NCBI GenBank assembly: GCA_963759375.1
Contig: CAVWYY010000002.1
Location: 558,001-622,000, forward strand
Direction of reading: 5' to 3'
Origin: DASSUW01 sp963759375
GTDB lineage: Bacteria > Actinomycetota > Thermoleophilia > Solirubrobacterales > Solirubrobacteraceae
Length of the DNA: 64,000 bases
The position numbers and the translations under genes were made by a program. Shown here piece after piece: positions 41,742 to 50,571 of this stretch. Positions within the stretch are counted from its first letter, which is position 1. The number at the start of each line of letters is the position of its first letter. The notes beneath the pieces were generated by a model. That model saw only the letters and a program-made list of their open reading frames with translations, ran no database searches and was not told the DNA's origin.

Positions 41742-42731
41742 ATGCTCTCCCCCGCCAAGCGCTTCGCGCGCGACACCGTGCGCGGGCTGTGGATCGCGAT
41801 CCCCACTCCGTTCACCGCCGACGGGCGGCACGTCGACGAGGAGACGCTCGCGGCGTCGGTGGAGCACTACATCAGCGCGCTGAAGGTCGACGGCATCTTC
41901 TGCGGCGGCGTGATGGGCGAGTTCTGGGCGCTGACGCTCGCCGAGCGCATGCGCGTCCACGAGGTGGTGCGGCGGCAGGCGGACGGCCGCGTGCCGGTGA
42001 TGGCACAGGTCGGCCACCACTCGCTCGGCGACACGATCGCGCTCGCCCGCCACGCGAGCGAGCACGGGATCGAGTTCGGCATCGCGATGAACCCGTACTT
42101 CCCGCCCGAGCTGCCCGACGAGCAGGTGCTCGCCTACTACACGGGGCTCGACGCGGCGACCGACCTGCCGATGTTCCTGTTCAACACGCCGTACTCGGGC
42201 ACGTCGCTGTCGGTGGACCTCATCGTCCGGCTCGCCGAGCTGGACATCGTGTGCGGGATCAAGAACCCGCGCTCGCTCGACCATCTGCTCGAGCTCCAGC
42301 GCCGCGCCGGCGACCGCATCATCGTCACCGACGCGGCCGAGGGCCAGTGGCTGTCGTTGCACACCGAGCATGGGATGCAGGCACTGATGTCGACGCCCGC
42401 GCTGGCGCTCTACCAGCGGCCCGACGACCTGCGCGTGCGCGAGTACACCGCGCTCGCCGACGCCGGCCGGCTCGACGACGCGCGCGAGCTGTCCGAGACG
42501 CTGGCGCCCGGCCGCGCCGCGTTCAAGCGCTGGATGCGCGACCCGTGGACCGAGCAGCGCGTCGTCCCGATCGCATACCTGAAGGCGTGGCTCGAGCGGC
42601 TCGGCCTGCCGCAGGGGCCGGTCCGCGCACCGCTCGTCCCGCTCACCGCCGAGCAGCTGGTCGGTCTGCACGGTGACGTCGACGCCGTCTTCGCCCAACT
42701 CGAGGAGGTGCCGGCGGTTCCTCCCGCATGA
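41742..42731 (+). CDS. DapA/NAL-type aldolase family protein
   Basis: 329-residue TIM barrel of the dihydrodipicolinate synthase/N-acetylneuraminate lyase superfamily. The Schiff-base Lys174 lies in CGIKNP, the proton-relay Tyr151 in FNTPYSG, and the N-terminal GLWIAIPTPFTADGRHV matches. The GG-E motif CGGVMGEFWALT replaces the DapA-specific GTTGE signature, so DapA itself is unlikely; a pyruvate aldolase for a sugar acid or related compound is more probable. Its stop overlaps the M43 protease ATG. Confidence 0.87.
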   Translation: MLSPAKRFARDTVRGLWIAIPTPFTADGRHVDEETLAASVEHYISALKVDGIFCGGVMGEFWALTLAERMRVHEVVRRQADGRVPVMAQVGHHSLGDTIALARHASEHGIEFGIAMNPYFPPELPDEQVLAYYTGLDAATDLPMFLFNTPYSGTSLSVDLIVRLAELDIVCGIKNPRSLDHLLELQRRAGDRIIVTDAAEGQWLSLHTEHGMQALMSTPALALYQRPDDLRVREYTALADAGRLDDARELSETLAPGRAAFKRWMRDPWTEQRVVPIAYLKAWLERLGLPQGPVRAPLVPLTAEQLVGLHGDVDAVFAQLEEVPAVPPA

Positions 42732-43630
42732 GGAGATTCACGCCGGCCGCGTTGGCGGTCCTCGCGGCGCTTGCCGTCGCGCCAGCAGCACAAGCGTCCA
42801 CGTCGTTCTGCGATCCGGTCTCGGGCACTGCGCTGACGAGCGCGTCCGGCATCGCCGGCCGCGGCGGCGACGTGCGCGAGCCCGACCTCGGCCAGGTCCA
42901 CGCCGACCTCCCGAGCTCCGCCAAGGGGCGTGCGGGCAAGAACTTCAAGGCCACGATCCCGGTCTACGTCCACGTGATCACCGACGGTGCGGTCGGCAAC
43001 GTCACGGACGCGCAGATCGCTGCCCAGATCGCCGTCCTGAACACCACCTTCGCCGGCGGCGAGGGCGGCGCCAGGACCGGTTTCTCGTTCGCGCTCGCCG
43101 GAGTCACGCGCACCGACAACGCGAGCTGGTTCTACGCGGGGCCCGGTGGCAAGCCGGAGCACGACATGAAGGCCGCGCTGCGCCAGGGCGGGGACGACGC
43201 GCTCAACTTCTACTCGACGACCGCGGGCGACTTCCTCGGCTGGGCGTACCTGCCGGACATCACCGACAAGCCCGGCCAGGCGTACCTCGACGGGATCGTC
43301 ATCGACTGGGAATCCATCCCCGGTACCTCCACCACGTACGCGGGCCGGTACGACCAGGGCGAGACCGCCACGCACGAGGCCGGCCACTGGCTGAACCTCG
43401 AGCACACCTTCTACGGCGGCTGCAACGCCAAGGGCGACTTCGTCGACGACACGCCGGCGGAGCGGACGCCGACGTCGGGCTGCCCGGCCGGCAAGGACAC
43501 CTGCCCCGCCCCGGGCGCCGATCCCATCCACAACTACATGGACTACTCCTACGACAGCTGCTACACGCAGTTCACCGCCGGGCAGACGCAGCGGATGCGT
43601 GACGCCTGGTTGCTCTATCGCGCTCAGTGA
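42728..43630 (+). CDS. Secreted M43-family metalloprotease (pappalysin-like)
   Basis: 300 residues with a Sec signal peptide (about 1-23, ending AQA). The zinc site HEAGHWLNLEH (His216, Glu217, His220, His226) is the metzincin pattern HExxHxxxxxH, and NYMDYSYD supplies the Met-turn. Cysteines at about 28, 231-235 and 267 suggest disulfides. It degrades extracellular protein. The start overlaps the aldolase stop (ATGA), a surprising pairing of cytosolic and exported products. Confidence 0.9.
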   Translation: MRRFTPAALAVLAALAVAPAAQASTSFCDPVSGTALTSASGIAGRGGDVREPDLGQVHADLPSSAKGRAGKNFKATIPVYVHVITDGAVGNVTDAQIAAQIAVLNTTFAGGEGGARTGFSFALAGVTRTDNASWFYAGPGGKPEHDMKAALRQGGDDALNFYSTTAGDFLGWAYLPDITDKPGQAYLDGIVIDWESIPGTSTTYAGRYDQGETATHEAGHWLNLEHTFYGGCNAKGDFVDDTPAERTPTSGCPAGKDTCPAPGADPIHNYMDYSYDSCYTQFTAGQTQRMRDAWLLYRAQ

Positions 43631-43642
43631 TCAGCCGCTACG

Positions 43643-44409
43643 GTGCGCGCCGTGCGCACCGTGGCCCTCACCTTCGTCCTCGCGCTGGCGCTGGCCGTCC
43701 CGGCGTCGGCGCAGGACGATCCGATCTTCACGCAGGTGTTCCAGCTGCTGACCAGCCTCGTGTGGGTCGAGGGCGAGGCGGCCGAGCAGGGCATCGTCGT
43801 CACCGCCAGCACCAGACCTACGCCGACGTCCTTCGGCGCGTCCGCAACGACATGCTCAGCACGGAGATCCGCAGGCGTGTGATCGCACCCGTCACGGTCA
43901 CCGACGCGGACATCGACCGCTACCTCGATCGGCGCGGCGGCAACATCCGGATCCCCGAGCGACGCGACCTGCGCATCGTGCTCACGAGGACCCGCGCCGC
44001 GGGGCTCGCGGCAAGGCGCGAGCTGCTCGCCGGAGCGAAGTGGAGCGCGGTGACGCGCCGCTACTCGATCGACGAAGCCTCCATGCAGGACGGCGGCCGG
44101 CTGCCAGGGCAGGCGAAGGGAACGCTCGAGCGGCGCCTGGACCGCGCCGTCTTCCGCGCTCGCACGCGGCGCGTGGTCGGCCCGGTGCGCACGCAGTTCG
44201 GCTACTACGTGTTCTGGGTCTCGCGCATCCACCCCGCGCGCGAGCACTCGCGCGGGTGGTCACGCCGCTACGTGCGTCCCGTCGTCCTGGGGCAGGCGCA
44301 GGAGCGCGCGCTCGACCGCTGGGTCGCCGAGTTCCAGGACCGCTGGCGGAGCCGCACGATCTGCGCGCCCCGCTACGCCAAGTACGAGCAGTGCGCGCCT
44401 ACGGGGTGA
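43643..44409 (+). pseudogene. PpiC/SurA-like foldase, frame broken and possibly internally shortened
   Basis: Signal peptide (TVALTFVLALALAVPASA), then a SurA-type N-terminal segment FQLLTSLVWVEGEAAEQGIVV in one frame. The other frame holds QTYADVLRRVRNDMLSTEIRRRV and the parvulin-like domain (RDLRIVLTRTRAAG, SIDEAS, GYYVFWVSRIHPA). The break is near 43811. Relatives have about 30 more residues between these parts, so a short deletion of about 90-95 bases may have occurred here; this is inference from family length. GTG starts at 43643 or 43652. It converges with the GH15 gene, overlapping by about 11 bases. Confidence 0.72.
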
Positions 44410-46332
44410 GCGTGTCGCGGTCGGCGTCGCTGATCGACGGCGACTGCAGGCGCTCGACGCGGTCCTCGGCGCGGATCACGTGCATCACCGCGTTGATCAG
44501 CGCCAGGTGGGTGAACGCCTGCGGGAAGTTGCCGAGGTGGCGGCCGGTGCGGGTGTCGATCTCCTCCGCGAACAGCCCGAGCGGGCTCGCGTGCGAGAGC
44601 AGCCGCTCGCACAGCCCGCGGGCGCGCTCGAGCTCACCGATCTCGCACAGCGCCGAGACGAGCCAGAAGGAGCAGATCGTGAAGGTGCCCTCCTCCCCGC
44701 TGAGCCCGTCGTCGGTGTCGTCGACGCGGTAGCGCAGGACCAGGCCGTCCTCCGTCAGCTCGTCGGCGATCGCCAGCACGGTGGCGCGGATCCGCGAGTC
44801 GTCCGGCGGCAGGAACCGCACCAGCGGCATGAGCAGGATCGACGCGTCGAGCGCGGTCGTGTCGTAGTGCTGGGTGAACACGCCGCGCTCGTCGAGCGCG
44901 TGCTCGCAGATGTCGGCGTGGATCTCGTCGGCGACGCTGCGCCAGCGCATCGCCTTCTCCCAGTCCTCGCGCAACTCGGCCAGGCGCGCACCGCGGTCCA
45001 GCGCCACCCAGCACATGAGCTTGGACGAGGTGAAGTGCTTCTCCTCGCCGCGGACCTCCCAGATGCCGCGGTCCGCACCGCGCCAGTTGGCCATCGCCGC
45101 CTCGACCTGCTTGACGAGGATCGGCCACACGCGCTCGGGCAGGTGGTCACGGGACTTCGTGTGGAGGTACACCGAGTCCAGCACCGCGCCCCAGACGTCG
45201 TGCTGGTCCTGGTCGTGCGCGCCGTTGCCGATCCGCACCGGGCGGGCGTTCTCGTAGCCCGACAGGTGATCGAGCGTCTCCTCCGCGCAGATCGGCGCGC
45301 CCGTCGATGCCGTACATGATCTGGAGCTGTCCCTCGACCGCCTCGGCGACGTCGGCGACGAAGTAGAAGAAGTCGTTCGCCTCCCAGTCGAAGCCGAGCG
45401 TGTAGAGGCCCCAGAGCGCGAACGTCGCGTCGCGGATCCACGTGTAGCGGTAGTCCCAGTTGCGCTCGCCGCCCGGCGTCTCGGGCAGCGACGTGGTGGC
45501 AGCGGCGATGATCGCGCCGGTCGGCGCGTACGTGAGGCCCTTGAGCGTGAGCGCGCTGCGCTGCAGGTCGGAGCGCCACGGGTGATCGGGGAACTCGCCG
45601 CGGTCGAGCCAGTGCTGCCAGTGATGGGCGGTCCAGACGAGACGCCGGTATGCCTCGTCGTAGCTGCGCGGTGCCGCGTGCTCGCTCCACGAGAGCGCGG
45701 CGAAGGCCGTCTCGCCCTCCTTCATCAGGTGCCGCGCGGTCGTCCGCGGGCCTTCGATGCCGATGATTGAGATCGGAGATCAGGTGCACCTCCACATCGA
45801 TCCCGGGCGGCCTGACCACGACCTCGTGGTAGTCGTCGCCGGCGTACTCCCAGCGGCCGCGCACCCGCCCGTAGTCGAACGCCGGCTCGCAGACGAGCGA
45901 CAGCTGCACCTCGCCGTTGACGCAGCGGACCGTGCGCAGCAGCACGTGGTCGGCGTCGTAGTCGGTGGGCACGCGCCGGTGCGTGTGCGAGCGCTCGCCG
46001 TCGTGGTGCCATGGGCCGATCAGCAGGACGTCGCGGACGATGATCCAGCCGCCGCGCGTGCCCCAGCTGGTCTCGAGCACCATCGTGCCGGGCAGGTAGC
46101 GGCGCGCCGCCGGCACCTGCACGCCGGCCGGGCTCAGCCGGAAGACGCCCGCGTCACGGTCGAGCATCGCGCCGAAGATGCTCGGCGAGTCCATGCGCGG
46201 GAGACACATCCACTCGACTCCGCCGCTCGGCGCCACGAGCGCAGTGGTCTCGCAGTCGGACAGGAACGCGTAGTCGGCGATCGCCGGAAACGGGCTCCGC
46301 GCGAAGCCCTTGCCGCCCAGTGCGTCGATCAT
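44399..46332 (-). pseudogene. Glycoside hydrolase family 15 enzyme (glucoamylase/trehalase type), frame broken twice
   Basis: About 643 residues if repaired. The GH15 N-terminal beta domain has IADYAFLSDCETTALVAPSG, and the catalytic alpha/alpha barrel has WDYRYTWIRDATFALW, the HLSGYENARPVRIGNGA loop and IWEVRGEEKHFTSSKLMCWVALDR. Breaks are an extra base near 45767 (reads DLIIGIEGPRTTAR once removed) and one near 45290 (reads DLAEETLDHLSGY). The WEVRG(E)EKHFTSSK motif contains the catalytic Glu. The likely substrate is trehalose or an alpha-glucan; many actinobacterial members are trehalases. ATG start is preferred over an upstream in-frame TTG at 46347. Confidence 0.88.
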
Positions 46333-46372
46333 CGGTCCGGAAGTCAACCGGGCGAGCCTAATGGCGGCCCGG

Positions 46373-47146
46373 TTACTCGTCCACCATGTCTTCGGCCTCG
46401 GCGATCGCCGCTTGCACGATCGCGCTCTCCAGCAGGCCCGACGTGACGAGCGCCTCGACGGCCTCAGCCGCCTCTCCCTCGTGCACGAAGCCCTGCTGGA
46501 CGAGGACCTTGACGACCTGGGCCGCGGACCGCGTGCGCTCCTCCGCGCTGCTGTCAGCCCCGGTCGTGACCGCCTCGAGCGCCTCGACGAGCGCCGCGCC
46601 GCGGGCGGCCTCGGCGATCTCGATCGCCGCCTCGGCGTCGTGCCGGGCCTTGAGCTCGGCGCCGACGATCATCACGACCTCGGGCGTGAGGAAGCCCTGG
46701 GCGAGCAGCCGGCCGCTGGCCGCGCGGACGGACTCGCGCAGCCGCGACGCCCACACGTGCTCGATGATGACCACCGCGGCGTGCTCGCCCGGGCCGATCT
46801 CGTCGGTCAGGCGGCGCAGGTCCTCGAGCGCGAACCCCGCCGTCCGGGCGAACGCCTCGGCGGGCGGTCGGCCGCCGTTCCCGCCGCCGCCGTTGACGCC
46901 GAGCAGGTGGGCGACCGGGTTGCCCGGATACGCCTTCGGCGGGTCGCCGAGCAGCTGGTTGAGGTCGATCTCCGTGAGCGCGCCGTCCGGCGCGCGGTGG
47001 AAGAACCGCGCGTCGAGCACCCGGATCATCCCGCGGCCGCGCAGGGCGGCGACCTCGGCGGCGATGTCGCCGCGGAACCGCTCGGTCGTCTCGAAGCCGA
47101 CGAGCAGGAGCTGGACCGGGCCGACCTCGCCGTCAGGCACGCTCAT
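46373..47146 (-). CDS. DUF1269/DUF6325-like protein
   Basis: 257 residues. The start region VGPVQLLLVGFETTERFRGDIAAEVAALRGRGMIRVLDARFF is typical of a family of unknown function with alpha/beta sandwich. A glycine-rich loop (NGGGGNGG) follows, and a C-terminal part resembles short bacterial regulators (SAAQVVKVLVQQGFVHEGEAAEAVEALVTSGLL). The ATG overlaps the stop of the small upstream gene (ATGA). Confidence 0.75.
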   Translation of the reverse strand: MSVPDGEVGPVQLLLVGFETTERFRGDIAAEVAALRGRGMIRVLDARFFHRAPDGALTEIDLNQLLGDPPKAYPGNPVAHLLGVNGGGGNGGRPPAEAFARTAGFALEDLRRLTDEIGPGEHAAVVIIEHVWASRLRESVRAASGRLLAQGFLTPEVVMIVGAELKARHDAEAAIEIAEAARGAALVEALEAVTTGADSSAEERTRSAAQVVKVLVQQGFVHEGEAAEAVEALVTSGLLESAIVQAAIAEAEDMVDE

Positions 47147-47412
47147 CGCACGGACCTCCAGGTGGTGAGGTGCGGGATCCACCAGGGCCGCTCCGCGCGC
47201 GCCAGAGCGACGTCCGCGCAGCGCAGCTCCCACTGCGCGAGATACAGGAGCTCGTCGGCCGCGTCGAGCCCTTCGGCAGCACGGGGGCTTCCGGACTCCT
47301 CGAGATAGCGGGACACGGCCGCGGCCTGCCCACGGAGCCGGCGCTCGACGACCACAGCGGCGGCATCGCGGCGCGCGCGCAGGGTCTCCGGATCCGTCCG
47401 TCGGAACAGCAT
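47143..47412 (-). CDS. Small helical protein of unknown function
   Basis: 89 residues from ATG, strongly helical and Arg/Ala-rich (LRARRDAAAVVVERRLRGQAAAVSRYLEES), with a Trp-rich end (ERPWWIPHLTTW). It overlaps the following DUF1269-like gene and forms a two-gene unit with it. No family recognised. Confidence 0.6.
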   Translation of the reverse strand: MLFRRTDPETLRARRDAAAVVVERRLRGQAAAVSRYLEESGSPRAAEGLDAADELLYLAQWELRCADVALARAERPWWIPHLTTWRSVR

Positions 47413-47479
47413 CGCGACAGCGAACCCACAATTGCAGGGAGATTCAACCCTTTGCAACACCCCTGGTGGGTGATTCTCA

Positions 47480-48576
47480 TCATTCGACAGCCGGAGCCGG
47501 GTTGTCGACGGCCGGCGGTTCGGCGGCGCGCAGGGCGTCCATCCGCTCACGGCGCGGCCGGCTCGCCTCGCGCACGATCGTCTTGATCACGGCGGCGAAC
47601 GGGACGGCCAGGATCGCGCCGACGACGCCGAGCAACGTGCCCGCGATCAGCACCGCGGCGATCGTGGTGAACGGGGTCAGCTCGACCGCTCGGCGGTAGA
47701 CGATCGGATAGACGATGTAGTTCTCCACCTGCTGGTAGATCAGCTGGATGATCAGCATGATCACCGCTTCGGTCGTCCCACCGTGAGCGCGACCGCGACG
47801 AGGATCACCGACGCGATCGTGGCGCCGACCTGCGGGATCAGGTCCAGGAACCCGGCGATCACCGCCAGCACGATCGGGAATGGCAGGCCGAGGGCCCAGG
47901 AGGACACGCCCGCGACCGTGCCGGCGACCACCGAGATCGCGACGTTGCCGATCAGCGATGACGAGACGGCCAGGATCGACTCCTCGACCACCGGCTCCCA
48001 GCGCCGCTCGATGTCGGGTGACGCGAACCCGAACAGCCAGCTGGTGATCGCCGGGCGCTCCATCAGCAGGAACAGCGACAGGAACGTCAGCGTCACCAGC
48101 GACAGGACCGAGCTGAACGCGCTGCCGGCGAAGCCCAGGATCGTCGTGGCGGCGTCCGGCAGCCCCTGTGCCAGGTCCGTGAGGGCCTTGCGGATCGTGT
48201 CGTCGGCGCCGCCGGCGGAGATGAGCTGCTGGAAGCCGTCGGTCTGCGTGAGCTGGTCCCACATCGCGGGGAGCGCGTTGACGAACTCCACGATCTGGTC
48301 CCACACCGGCCCGGCGGTGACGATCACCAGCACGATCACCGACAGGAACAGCGCGGCGAACACCGCGAGCGACGCCCGTCCCCGCTTCCAGCCGCGCTTG
48401 ACGAGGGCGGAGACCACCGGGTCCAGCCCCAGGGCCAGTACGGCGGCGAGGAAGATCGACAGCAGCGTGCCGATCGACAGGATCGCCAGGGCGACGACAG
48501 AGCCGAACGCGAGCAGCACGACCAGCGTGCGCACGGGCACGATCACCTCTACGCGCTGAGCCGGCCCGCGATCCAT
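47480..48576 (-). pseudogene. AI-2E family transporter, frame broken once
   Basis: About 365 residues when repaired. Typical features are the opening VRTLVVLLAFGSVVALAIL, a central GFASPDIERRWEPVVEESIL with the ISVVAGTVAGVSSWALGLPFPI loop, LIPQVGATIASVI, and the closing segment NYIVYPIVYRRAVELTPFTTIAAVLIAGTLLGVVGAILAVP. A missing base near 47779 breaks the frame; restoring it reads VGTTEAVIMLII. The family has eight helices and may be a Na+/H+ antiporter or a metabolite exporter. ATG start. Confidence 0.87.
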
Positions 48577-48651
48577 CAGCCGAGCAGATCCTGTTGCGGC
48601 CCTGGGTGAGCGGGCATCACCCCCGGCGGGTGACCCGGAAGACTTCGTGTC

Positions 48652-49272
48652 ATGCGAATCGCCGTGCTCCTGGCCGTCCTGTACTTCGGGCTCCTCCGGC
48701 GGCGGGTCCTCACCTGGGGCGCCACCGACGCGGAGGCGGGTGCCCGCCTGCCGGGCGACGAGCTGCTCGAGGACGCCGCGGGCGTGGCGACCCGCGCGAT
48801 CTCCGTCGACGCCCCGCCGTCCGCCGTGTGGCCGTGGCTGGCGCAGATGGGTCCGTCACCGCGCGGCGGCGCATACACCTACGACTGGATCGAGAACCTG
48901 TTCGGGCTGAACATGCACAGCACCGACCGCGTGCTGCCCGAGTTCCAGCACCCCGCGGTCGGGGACACCATCGGCCTCGGCCCGAACCCGATGCGCCTCG
49001 AGCACGTGGAGCCCGAGCGGGTCCTCGCCTGGCGGTCGGCCGACGGCAACTGGGTGTGGACGTTCGTGATCGAGCCGCGCGGCGCCGGCGGGTCACGGCT
49101 GATCAGCCGCAACCGCTTCCGCCTGCCGAGCCTCGGCGCGCGCCTCGGGATGCTGCCCATGGAGCCCGGCTCGCTGGTGATGGAGCGAAAGATGCTGCGC
49201 GGGATCAAGCGCCGGGCCGAGAACTACACGCCGCCGCCGCCGGCGCCGCCCGCTCCGCCGGCGGACCCGTAG
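48652..49272 (+). CDS. SRPBCC family protein with N-terminal membrane helix
   Basis: 206 residues. A short hydrophobic N-terminus (MRIAVLLAVLYFGLL) precedes a START/SRPBCC-type beta-helix fold: ATRAISVDAPPSAVWPWLAQMG, GAYTYDWIENLFGL, and DGNWVWTFVIEPRGAGGSRLISRNRF. It probably binds a hydrophobic ligand in a deep pocket. The Pro-rich tail (PPPPAPPAPPADP) is disordered. ATG start. Confidence 0.75.
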   Translation: MRIAVLLAVLYFGLLRRRVLTWGATDAEAGARLPGDELLEDAAGVATRAISVDAPPSAVWPWLAQMGPSPRGGAYTYDWIENLFGLNMHSTDRVLPEFQHPAVGDTIGLGPNPMRLEHVEPERVLAWRSADGNWVWTFVIEPRGAGGSRLISRNRFRLPSLGARLGMLPMEPGSLVMERKMLRGIKRRAENYTPPPPAPPAPPADP

Positions 49273-49420
49273 TCCCGCGGCTTCCAGTGCTGGTCGTTCG
49301 CCGCCGTGGTGTGGACGCGATGGTCGTCCAGGCCGTCGGTGAACGATGGCCTAAGAGTAATCGTGTCTGTGATGGTTACGAGACGATTGGTGCAAGGTGG
49401 CAAGTGAAAGGGGCGGGATC

Positions 49421-50017
49421 ATGGGCAAGACGATCATGGGCGCGGTGGTCTCCCTGGACGGGTTCATGGCCGACGACAACGACGGCATCGGGCCGCTGTT
49501 CGACTGGTTGGCCAACGGCGACGTCGCCTGGAGCTTCCCGGGCTCCGACGGCGAGTTGCGGACCACCCAGGCGTCGGCCGACTTCATGCTGGACGTGTAC
49601 GGCGACATGGCTGCGAACGTGATCGGACGGCGGGTGTTCGACATGACCAACGGCTGGGACGGCAAGCCGGCCGCCGGCGAGCACGTCTTCGTCGTCACGC
49701 ACAGGCCGCCGACGGACTGGGAGTACGCCGACACCGCGCCGTTCACGTTCGTCGACGGCGTCGAGGAGGCGATTACCGCCGCCAAGGAGTTCGCGGGCGA
49801 CCGGGTCGTCGACGTGGCGGCCGGTCAGATCGGCGGCCAGGCGCTCAGGCTCGGGCTGATCGACCAGGTGGTGGTCAACCAGGTGCCGGTCGTGTTCGGG
49901 TCCGGCCGCCCGTTCTTCGCCACCGGCGGACTGGCCGAGCCGCTGCAGTTGGAGGACCCGACCACGATCGTGCGCGGCGACCGGGTCACGCACCTGGTCT
50001 ACGACGTCAGCCGCTGA
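49421..50017 (+). CDS. RibD C-terminal/dihydrofolate reductase-like protein
   Basis: 198 residues. The DHFR-like fold starts MGAVVSLDGFMADDNDGIGPLFDWL, with NVIGRRVFDMTNGWDG at the cofactor loop and VAAGQIGGQALRLGLIDQVVVNQVPVVFGSGR near the end. The NADPH-binding glycine pattern is conserved, and reductase function on a flavin or pterin precursor is likely. The ATG at 49421 is chosen over an upstream GTG because an AAAGGGGCGGG ribosome site precedes it. Confidence 0.85.
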   Translation: MGKTIMGAVVSLDGFMADDNDGIGPLFDWLANGDVAWSFPGSDGELRTTQASADFMLDVYGDMAANVIGRRVFDMTNGWDGKPAAGEHVFVVTHRPPTDWEYADTAPFTFVDGVEEAITAAKEFAGDRVVDVAAGQIGGQALRLGLIDQVVVNQVPVVFGSGRPFFATGGLAEPLQLEDPTTIVRGDRVTHLVYDVSR

Positions 50018-50040
50018 GGCCCGCCGTTCTCGGCGCCTAG

Positions 50041-50113
50041 TGGGCCGGGGTGGATTCGAACCACCGCGCGACGGATTATGAGTCCGCTGCTCTAACCGCT
50101 GAGCTACCGGCCC
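50041..50113 (-). tRNA. tRNA with CAT anticodon (elongator Met, or Ile2)
   Basis: A 73-base cloverleaf reads with a 7-base acceptor stem (GGGCCGG/CCGGCCC), a D arm GCTC/GAGC, an anticodon arm GCGGA-CTCATAA-TCCGT and a T arm GGTGG-TTCGAAT-CCACC. CCA is not encoded. The anticodon CAT allows elongator methionine or, if modified to lysidine, isoleucine AUA decoding; the acceptor stem and D loop fit elongator Met as well. An initiator tRNA is unlikely because position 1-72 is a full G-C pair. Confidence 0.85.
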
Positions 50114-50130
50114 GGTCTGCGCGACGTAGC

Positions 50131-50484
50131 CTAGGGCTCGAGGAACCCGGTCACCGCGCGCAGGCGGCCGTCGTCGGCGACGGTCGCGAAGTCGACCCCG
50201 GCGGCGACCGGGTCGCCGGCGCCGGCCACGAGCCGCCAAGCGAAGCGGACGCGGTCATGGTGCGCGTCCGGCCCGGTGGTGAGCTCGAAGCGCGCGCCCG
50301 GGAACTGCTTCTGCGCCCCCGCGACCATCGCGTCGATGCCCTCAGGGCCATCGCCGGACATGATCGGGTCGAGGTAGCTCGCGTCGTCGGCGAACGTGTC
50401 GGCGATGATGGCGCGACGGTCCTCGGGGGTCGTCTCGTTCCACATCGCGATGTAGTTGTGAACCACGGTGGTGATGTCGGTCAT
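50131..50484 (-). CDS. SnoaL-like small protein, divergent from XRE regulator
   Basis: 117 residues of the SnoaL/NTF2-like cone fold: MTDITTVVHNYIAMWNETTPEDRRAIIADTFADDASYLDPIM and GPEGIDAMVAGAQKQFPG, with GDPVAAGVDFATVADDGRLRAVTGF at the end. Such proteins bind or isomerise small hydrophobic ligands. The ATG is 87 bases from the divergent MmyB-type regulator, with a perfect palindrome between, so it is probably controlled by that regulator. Confidence 0.84.
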   Translation of the reverse strand: MTDITTVVHNYIAMWNETTPEDRRAIIADTFADDASYLDPIMSGDGPEGIDAMVAGAQKQFPGARFELTTGPDAHHDRVRFAWRLVAGAGDPVAAGVDFATVADDGRLRAVTGFLEP

Positions 50485-50521
50485 GCCACCCAGCGAACCA
50501 GTGCGCCGGCCGCGCGTCGAT

Positions 50522-50534
50522 TACCTGCCAGGTA
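50522..50534. promoter_or_regulatory. Palindromic operator between SnoaL and XRE/MmyB genes
   Basis: TACCTG-C-CAGGTA is a perfect inverted repeat, 37 bases from the ATG of each divergent gene. MmyB-type regulators act as dimers on such short palindromes. The regulator beside it is the natural candidate, with autoregulation. Confidence 0.6.
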
Positions 50535-50571
50535 GGTGCCGGACGACCGGATCGTCGCTAGCTTGACCTGC

